Shown here: positions 57,196 to 64,000 of the stretch, piece by piece
Numbering within the stretch: position 1 is the stretch's first letter
Layout of the letters: the number at the start of each line of letters is the position of its first letter
Assembly (NCBI GenBank): GCA_030068075.1
Contig: CM057839.1
Coordinates: 56,014,960 to 56,078,959, forward strand
Source of the DNA: Paguma larvata
Lineage: Eukaryota; Chordata; Mammalia; Carnivora; Viverridae
DNA: 64,000 nt
Reading direction: 5' to 3'
Position numbers and translations under genes: made by a program
Notes under the pieces: generated by a model
What the model was told of the DNA's origin: nothing
What the model saw: the letters and a program-made list of their open reading frames with translations, nothing else
Databases searched by the model: none

Positions 57196-58640
57196 TTGAC
57201 TTACCAGTCCATTTCTTGATTGACTGGACTGTCATGCACCTGGACATAGCAGGCATAAGAATGATAGATGGCCAGGCCAAGGCAGACTCCAAGTGCTTGG
57301 GAGAAAAAGGCCCTCTTGTGCAGAGATGTTTGCCTGGGTCAGAATCTCCTTCCACGAGGAAACAGAGGCAGTGGAAATGCCTTCTATCTAGTCTTTGGGT
57401 CTGTCTCTAAGGAAGATGTGGAAATCAGAGGGAACAAGAGTCAGAGTAGAAGCCAGAATAAGAGTTCTTTCATGCCCATACTTCAGCCAGCCTTCCTGCT
57501 GATGCTATGAATGATATGAATTCAGCTTTTGCCCTCTGAGCCAGTGGAAGTCATGGGGACAGATTAGAGGGAATAAAAAGAGACCAAGCTTGCACAAGAA
57601 GAACTTCATATGCAAATCAAAGTGGATAAAGTCTGATTCTCCCTGGAGGCATTTTGAAACCATTTCTTGGAACATTTAGCCTGGATTCCATGAAGATAAG
57701 GCATATTTGTACATAATGTGTCCAGAGCATTCAGTGGTCCAAATGGAAACATACTGCCCAGACTTCACTAGTCGGTGCCCATGATTTCCACACCCGTTAG
57801 AGTTTCTGAGTGAGTAGATAGCTCTATGAGTGGCTCATCTAGTAAGACCAGAGGAATAGGAAGAAAGATAATGGACCTGAGAGTGAATGAGAATGAAGGC
57901 AAAAGCATTGAAACCTTGAACTGAGAAAGAACAACTATGAAGTCAACAAGGAAAATGATGAAGCAACTGAATGTAGGAATTAAGTAGAGGAAGCACTTGC
58001 TGATATGGAGAGCAAAAATCCAGCCTCCGGTTTCCTCTCTATCCTTTTCCAACTCACATGCATTTCCCAGTATTTACAAGATGAGAATTTGAGGATGAAA
58101 TGACCATTACCGATCTCCTTTTCAATGTCCCACTAATGACCTTAAGATATTAAGCATTCCTAAAATTCTAAGTCTCTTCTCTCCAGAACAATGATCTAGG
58201 TACAGGACTAGTACTGAAGTGAGGACCATAGAGTAGGAAGAAAAGTGAAGGGAGCCTGGAAGAAGGGTGCATCCAGCTTCCTTCAGAGGAGAAGATATCC
58301 AGGGCTTTGCTTCCGGGCTGGAGACAGGGTTTAGCGCCTCTCCCCTCCCACAGACAGAGAATATTTTGGCATCTGAATTTTGAGGGGGAAGAGAGCCTTT
58401 GGCTTGCACATTAGAAAGATAGTCATCTGTATATTCCCATTCTCAAATTAGAACCTTCCCTAACTTCTGTAATATGCTATGATCAAAAATTTATGTTCTC
58501 ATCCTCTCTGACAGTTTCTGGTCTCAGAAACCCCACTTTAGGTAAGTAGAAATCTTCATGGTCCCTCTTGTCTTAGGAATATAATTCCCAACCCTTGTTC
58601 TCTTTCTGCTCCACACCTGATTATAGTTCAGGGTATCATT
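57196..58640. other. Unique sequence, no gene seen
   Basis: About 1.4 kb, somewhat richer in G+C than its surroundings. Overlapping short frames on both strands (77-95 codons) have no recognisable product and no clear splice structure. Confidence 0.5.
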
Positions 58641-58657
58641 AGAAAATTCTTCCCTGA

Positions 58658-58877
58658 GAGGCACCTGGGTGGCTTAATCATTTAAGCGTCTGACTCTTGA
58701 TTTCAGTTCAGATCACTATCTCACAGTTCATGGGATGGAGCCCTGGATCGGACTCTATGCTGAACATGGAGCCTGCTTGGGATTCTCTCTTTCCCTCTCT
58801 CTCTGCTCCTTTCTCTCACTCTTTCTCTCTCTCTCTCTCTCAAAATAAATAAATAAATAAACTTTAAAAAAAAGGAA
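58658..58877 (+). mobile_element. CAN SINE with perfect 17-base duplication
   Basis: Plus-strand full-length SINE: head 'gaggcacctgggtggcttaa', CT tract, 'aaataaataaataaataaac' tail. A perfect 17-base duplication 'agaaaattcttccctga' lies at 58641-58657 and 58878-58894. Among the best-preserved insertions here. Confidence 0.97.
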
Positions 58878-58894
58878 AGAAAATTCTTCCCTGA

Positions 58895-59159
58895 ATGTAC
58901 TGAGTGCGTATGTGCAAACAACTACAGTCATTTAACTTCAGTCAATCTACAATGCTCAGCTCTTGAACTGAGGAGGTGAGTCTGGCTAAACCAGCTGATC
59001 ACAGTCTAGGCGCCCACTCTCCAGTACTAGTGTGCATATTGCCACTGCCTTGATTTCTTTTTAAGACCATGATACTCAGAGTCAGATTCCAGGAACATCT
59101 CCCCTAATAAGCCAGACCACCACAGCCTAAAGTTTCATCTTAGAAAACAATCCTGGTAT
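58895..59159. other. Unique sequence, no gene seen
   Basis: No recognised feature. Confidence 0.45.
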
Positions 59160-59860
59160 GCCACATTGGAAATTGTCCTGATTTAAGAAACTGGGGTCAA
59201 ATTTAGTCATTATATAAGAAATTTTATTTTTAAGGAATTAAGACAGCAAGCCAGTTCATTGGTGACCACCTGAAATCTATCCCGTGGAATGAACCAGAAG
59301 GACATTAATGTTCCCTTCAGTTTGTCTGAACTTCAGAAAGGTTTCTTCCTGACTGGAGGTCCCTGACATCCTTTTTCCTAGAGCAGTTACTTTAGGAAAC
59401 TTGCAATTGTAAATTATTTCTCTGCTTCTCTGAGATATAAATCTTCTCCCAGATTCTTGCTAGCTTCACAACTGAGGAACATCTTTCTCAAGAGCTGGGA
59501 GTCATCCCTTTGAAATGTAATCATCAAGATTATTCGCGGCCCCTATTTTCCAGTCTCTGAGGGAGGGTCGATAGGAACCTAACTTAGGTAATCTACAATG
59601 AGCAAACACAGACGGCCTAACCACATTAAGGAACTACCTTAATTAAAATGAAATTCCCTTAATAAAAACTCCCCCTCAGCGTCCTCCAGTACTTTTCTCC
59701 CATCTCATTCCAGCACTTAGAAGCTCTCTCATCTTTTATTTCAACGGAGTAGAGGTTAATCTCTCTCTTCTATATAACTCTCTTGACCCCTGTTGCAATA
59801 GTCTTGAATAAAGTCTGCCTGCCCAACTTGCCTGGTACAATTTTTCTTTCACTAGATTTT
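59160..59860 (+). mobile_element. Possible ancient retroviral LTR
   Basis: The block has LTR-like organisation on the plus strand: a long non-coding promoter-like part, a TATA-like 'cttaataaaaactcc' near 59657, then 'ctgttgcaatagtcttg' and a poly(A) signal AATAAA at 59807-59812, followed by 'gtctgcctgcccaacttgcc'. That order is typical of class I endogenous retrovirus LTRs. No retroviral genes lie on either side, so it would be a solo LTR. Boundaries are approximate. Confidence 0.5.
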
Positions 59861-61914
59861 CAAATTTGTGAATCTGTTTCAAATTAATTTCCTGCATTAT
59901 CACACCTAAAATATATTGTTGGATGCATGTTACTATACATTTGTCAAAACCCATAGAAGGTACAATACAAAGAGGGAACCCTAATATAAACTATGGATTT
60001 TGGGAGATAATGATATGCCAGTGTGGATTCACAGATTGTAATCAATGTACCTCTCTGGTGGGGGGATGATGATAGCAAGGGAAGTATTACAAGGCAGGGA
60101 GAGGGAATAGAGAAGAACTTGGTACCTTTTCTTCTCACTCTTACTGTGAACCTAAAATTGCTCTCACAAGTTCTGTTATTTAAAAGAAAACTCTGTGTTG
60201 GATCCTTATATTACTTTCAACAGATGCTTCATGGTCCTGTGAAGAGATTGGGGCAGAATCTCTCTAATGGCTCACTCAGAATCCGGAACCTGAATCTGGT
60301 TGCTCTATCTCCTGAATCTTGTGTGACTATAAACAACTTCATTTAGAGTCCGAAGTTGCTCAAAGTTTAAACATTAATTCTGTTTCCTAAATGTATTCTA
60401 CAAGCCTTGAAGGTGGGCTGAGATCTGGGTATCTTATGAGAAATTTCTATAGACAGAGTTCCTGATCCTTTCAGTGCTAAGCAGGCAGGATCAACTTTTT
60501 CATTTCATTTCATTTAAATATTTTAAATGTGAAAATACCTTAGTATGAGACTAAACATAGGTTTGCTTTAAGTATATGTGAGCACACATCCTTGCAACAA
60601 GACTATAACTTTTAGGGTTTTAAAATTTATACCATGCGATTTTTAATTTTTTATCATAGAGCCTGATTTTTCTCACTTCGCCATTTGATTTTTTTAACCA
60701 AATCTTTGATTGACATTTATTTTTCTACTGCAGCTTCCAGTTTATTATGGTTTAGTTTTCCTAATGTAAATACTGTGAAATTGAAGACTCTCCTACTGAT
60801 CCTGTACTGATCTAGATGTACACCTAAGTCCATGGAGAATAAGACGGGTCCCTCCTCACTGAGCTCCTCTGCTACACTGCAGACACCTCTTGCTCTAATA
60901 AAACAGAGAATCTCATACGCAGTTTCCTCTTCTTATGTCCTCCTATTTAATTTACCTCTGTAAAGGGCATATAACTAAACGATTTCTGAAGAAAAGGAGA
61001 TTATGTAACCGAAAACTAGACTGCTTAAATTATTAAATCCCTAGGGGTCACTTTGCGTTTATCACTTCACCTTTAAAGAAAGGTTGTAACATTTACAGAC
61101 TACTGTGTGACTTACATGAGTCAGAACACTGCCTTGCTATTTGCGTACCAAATTGCCTTGAGAGAGAGGAGAGTGAAGTCCCCTCTCACATTTAAATGCT
61201 CAAAAGCAATTAGCTGTGCTGGATATGGTGTGATCTAAGGAAGGTTATAAAGGAAAATAAGAATTACGTTCAAACTGAATCAAATTGTGTCCTAAGTAGA
61301 GGTAGGCTTATGTTCACATAAACAAAAATATTTTGGTAGATGAATTACTTATTTCTGCTATAAAAAAATTCATAGACTGTATTTGCTTAAAAATTCATGG
61401 AGAGTGTTGAAAATACCTTTTTCTCAAAGTCATAATGGCCCACTGAGGAGAAGTCGTGATTCAGATTAGTTTTAATTTCCTTTTAGGCTAATCACAAAAC
61501 AAAAGTAGAGTTAATTAGCATAAAATAACCTCTTTTCACGCCTATACTAAATATCTCAAAATTTTAACTTGTGTGAAGTTTTTATACAGCATATAGTTTC
61601 ACTTCTAATGCCAACATCCATGAGGAGACAATCCTAATTAACTAATTTTGACCATAGAGTTCAAACCATTGTACAGTATTGCTCACATTACTGGAAAGGC
61701 GGAAGACCAAACATTGCTTCTCAAACCCTGCCCTTGCTTCAATGCTAAGCTGTCATCTGTGTCCTTAGGTCTAACCTCATCTCTCCCAGTCCTAAACTCT
61801 GTGGGAATAAACTATACTTAGAACAATTATGCTTTGTATTATACATAGTTTTCTCTACAGACACCATTGCATGTTTAAGAGCAGATTTTCAGAGATCAGA
61901 CTAAAGAGCTAAAT
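59861..61914. other. 2-kb repeat-poor AT-rich block
   Basis: No gene or clear repeat. About 61150-61560 contains many TAAT-type words ('aaaagcaattagctg', 'gattagttttaatttcc', 'ggctaatcac', 'agagttaattagcataa'). This composition is seen in conserved noncoding enhancers, but conservation cannot be judged from one sequence. Confidence 0.45.
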
Positions 61915-61978
61915 ATTCTATGGCATCTAGTTCAGGGCCTCATACATAGTAGGCTCTCAGGGAATGAATAAATTGTCC
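61915..61978 (+). repeat. L2 LINE 3' end
   Basis: 'ctagttcagggcctcataca' then 'tagtaggctctcagggaatg' then 'aataaattg' fits the L2 terminal pattern. Confidence 0.65.
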
Positions 61979-62259
61979 CACATTTCAGGAAACTATAAAT
62001 ACACGGAATTAATTTCATTACCATGTAAGCACACTGTCTTCTCATTTTCCCTTTTCCTCTTCCTCAAAACTCAACAGATACACATAAAACAAATATGGAC
62101 ATTTAAAAACCATTTTCCTTTGTTCTTTAAATTCCTCCCATTGCAAAAGATGAAATGTTGATCTTAAAGGTACAGAAGATACCCACATGCCCATGCCAAA
62201 GCTGATTCAGCCAAATCTACAGAGAAATGCTCTCCCAGCAAGCAATTCCGCCTATGCAT
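61979..62259. other. Unique sequence, no gene seen
   Basis: No recognised feature. Confidence 0.45.
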
Positions 62260-62440
62260 ATTCACTACATCGCTAAGTTATGCCAGGTATGCTCAGGTAG
62301 GGGCACAATGATGAGCATAATAGACATGGCACTTGTGGCATTTTGCAACCTACCTGGAGAAAGAGACACAAAGTAAACAAAAAATGCCAATGTAATTACA
62401 ACTGTGATAAGTGATATAGAGGAAAGAAAGTGACACTAAG

Positions 62441-62636
62441 GGCTCCTGCGTGGCTCAGTCGGTTAAGCATCTGACTCTTGTTTTCAGCTCAGGTCATGAC
62501 CTCATTGTTGTGAGTTCAAGCTCCGCTAAGCCGGTGCTGAGTGTAGAGCCTGCTTGAGATTCTCTCTTTCTCTCTCTCTCTCTGAACCTTCCCCACTCTT
62601 GCTCTCCATCTCTCCAAAGTAAATAAATATTTTTAA
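62441..62636 (+). mobile_element. CAN SINE nested in old repeat
   Basis: Plus-strand SINE: head 'ggctcctgcgtggctcagtc', core 'cagctcaggtcatgacctca', CT tract, 'aaataaatatttttaaaaag' tail. Flanks 'aaagtgacactaag' (62427-62440) and 'aaagtgacattaga' (62637 on) are an imperfect duplication. Confidence 0.95.
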
Positions 62637-62765
62637 AAAGTGACATTAGAGGAAAGGATGCTGGGGAGGAATCACTTCAGAGTGAATTATCAGTAGGAAC
62701 TTCTCCAAAGAGGTGCCATTCAAGATGACATTTGAAAAATGGGCAATGACTAGTTGGGGAAACAC

Positions 62766-62767
<2 letters not shown>

Positions 62768-62817
<50 letters not shown>
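62768..62817. repeat. (CA)25 microsatellite
   Basis: Uninterrupted CA tract of 50 bases. Confidence 0.99.
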
Positions 62818-62818
<1 letters not shown>

Positions 62819-63184
62819 GTATGTGCCTAATAAGAATGGGGTGTGTTTTATGAACAGGAATTTAGTGAGAGGTGGACAGAGAATAGGATTTCTTTAGATT
62901 GGGTAGAAAGGCAAGAACATGATCCTACTGAGCCATGCTGAGCTTGCCTGAGGTATTTGAAAAGGTGAGACTGGCTACTATGTAGAGAATGGATTAGAAT
63001 GGAAATTCTAAAGGGGGAATGATATCAACAGTCTGACAGAATAGGAAGCCCTGGACCAGCAATAATTCATGGACAAATTTCCTGGGAAGAAACCAGGAAC
63101 TAATTGACAGAATACTGCACTCCGGGGGAATGCAAAACCCATGAGGAAGAGAATCCCTACCTCCCAGCTTCTCCTATCAACAAA

Positions 63185-64000
63185 TTTTTCAATGTGAATA
63201 TATTAAATTCTCCCAATCAAAACATATGAGGTGGCTGAATGCATTTTGAAAGAAGAAGAAAAACAAAAACAAAAACGAAAACAAACACCAAGATCTAATT
63301 GTCTGTAAGAGGCTCATTTTAGTGCTAAGGACACAAACTGTCTGAAAGTAAGAGGATGAGAGAAGATATTTCAGGAAATGGTAACTAAAAGACAGAAGAG
63401 TTCGAGTTTCTTCTTGGAAGAAAAAGAAGTATAAGAGACGTGGGGTAGGAAACTTTTTAATGTATTGTTTTAGAGTATATTCTGATGTTTTAGCTATATT
63501 TGTAAACTTGGATAACAAAAATTGTAGTCATACATTATACCCACTCCCTTCAGAAACTGATAGAGTAGCTAAAAATAAGTAATTAAAAGTCTCAATTACA
63601 TGAAAAAATAAGTTTATATTGATATATGTGCATGTGTGTTTTGTGTGTATATTTGTATGAATATATGCACATTCATATTCACATTTTTTCATGCTCACAT
63701 TAGAAGAGTCAAAACTTATACTAAAGACAAAGAAAGCATCAATACTGCCAAAGAAATGCTATCATACAGAGTATATTATGCAATAAAATTAGAAATCTAT
63801 TATAAACATAAAACTAAAAAGGAACACTTAACTGGAAACTACAAAGTATGCCATGTCACTAAATAGAATTTTTGTATGCTAAAATAAACAGCAGTGTGAT
63901 AGAGTATTTAGGATTAAATAAAAATGAAAGGATTATGCGTCAAATTCTGTAGAACACAGCTAGAGAAATACTTAGAAATTTATAATTTTTAATACATTTA
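63185..64000 (+). mobile_element. Ancient L1 ORF2 fragment, cut by window edge
   Basis: Diverged sense L1 from the end of the endonuclease region into the stretch before the RT: 'aggtggctgaatgcattttg', 'gtaagaggctcattttagtg', 'ctgaaagtaagaggatgaga', 'gaaatggtaactaaaagaca', 'cagaaactgatagagtagct', 'gcaataaaattagaaatcta', 'acacagctagagaaatactt'. It runs off the right edge. Frames are broken. Similarity is weaker at 63430-63540 and at 63590-63720. Confidence 0.82.

Larger units (their letters stand above)
62260..63060 (+). repeat. Ancient mammalian repeat, class unresolved
   Basis: Word order matches a common old repeat whose class I cannot name: 'aactgtgataagtgatatag', 'tctccaaagaggtgccattc', 'aagatgacatttgaaaaatg', then 'ggctactatgtagagaatgg', 'attagaatgg'. 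It is interrupted by a SINE (62441-62636) and a CA tract. Confidence 0.5.

Noticed and set aside
57177..57510. Overlapping 77- and 80-codon frames as an exon
   Set aside because: Frames also stay open on the opposite strand. The G+C rise is slight, and no splice sites or family match support coding.

Overview
The window is nuclear genomic DNA from a carnivoran mammal, most likely a cat (Felidae). The evidence is the repeat content. There are about 16 copies of a tRNA-derived CAN SINE whose head reads like 'gcctgggtggctcagtc' and whose B box reads like 'gggttcgagccc', which is the feliform rather than the canid type. There are also many LINE-1 (L1) fragments carrying carnivore-type 3' ends. 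The DNA is AT-rich. I find no protein-coding exon, no standalone tRNA or rRNA gene, no CpG island and no CRISPR. The window is intergenic or lies inside a very large intron.

Layout. 1-5.9 kb: two antisense L1 fragments (1-1915, 3480-4530), an L2 3' end, and a short young L1 3' end. 6-19 kb: mostly unique DNA with four CAN SINEs, a head-to-head L1 pair at 10.2-10.7 kb, several old MIRs, a repeat-poor block at 12.7-16.8 kb and a (GT)29 tract. 19-25.5 kb: fossil L1, an unresolved old repeat, a young sense L1 3' end, a 5'-inverted L1 (21.6-22.4 kb), paired SINEs and another L1. 25.5-29 kb: SINEs, MIRs, L2 and a probable CR1/L3 LINE fossil. 29-40 kb is an L1 cluster: a recent L1 nested in an older L1 (29.1-31.1 kb), a 5'-inverted L1 with its own SINE (31.8-33.2 kb), a Tigger-like MITE (34.2-34.6 kb), the longest L1 (34.6-37.6 kb) and a second recent L1 (38.6-39.9 kb). 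40-54 kb: MIR/L2 relics, short L1 ends, an old LTR carrying GATA/GGAA microsatellites, MER5A, and an L1 with a nested SINE. 54-64 kb: the most repeat-poor part (54.6-58.6 kb and 59.9-61.9 kb), an LTR-like block with a poly(A) signal, and an ancient sense L1 running off the right edge.

The elements do not form a pathway. They form a stratigraphy: MIR, L2, CR1/L3 and MER5A are oldest; next come eutherian L1M-type fossils and LTRs; then carnivore L1s whose 3' ends contain 'agttgacacacaatg'; then L1s ending in 'agttaacatatagtg'; and last the youngest L1s ending in 'caaattggtttccatac', together with CAN SINEs that keep clean target-site duplications. Family names rest on recognition by eye, not on a library search. 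No new biological system was found. The points most worth checking are the young L1 at 29298-30220, the unusual L1 inversions, the probable CR1/L3 fossil, and repeat-free AT-rich blocks near 55 kb and 61 kb that could be conserved noncoding elements.
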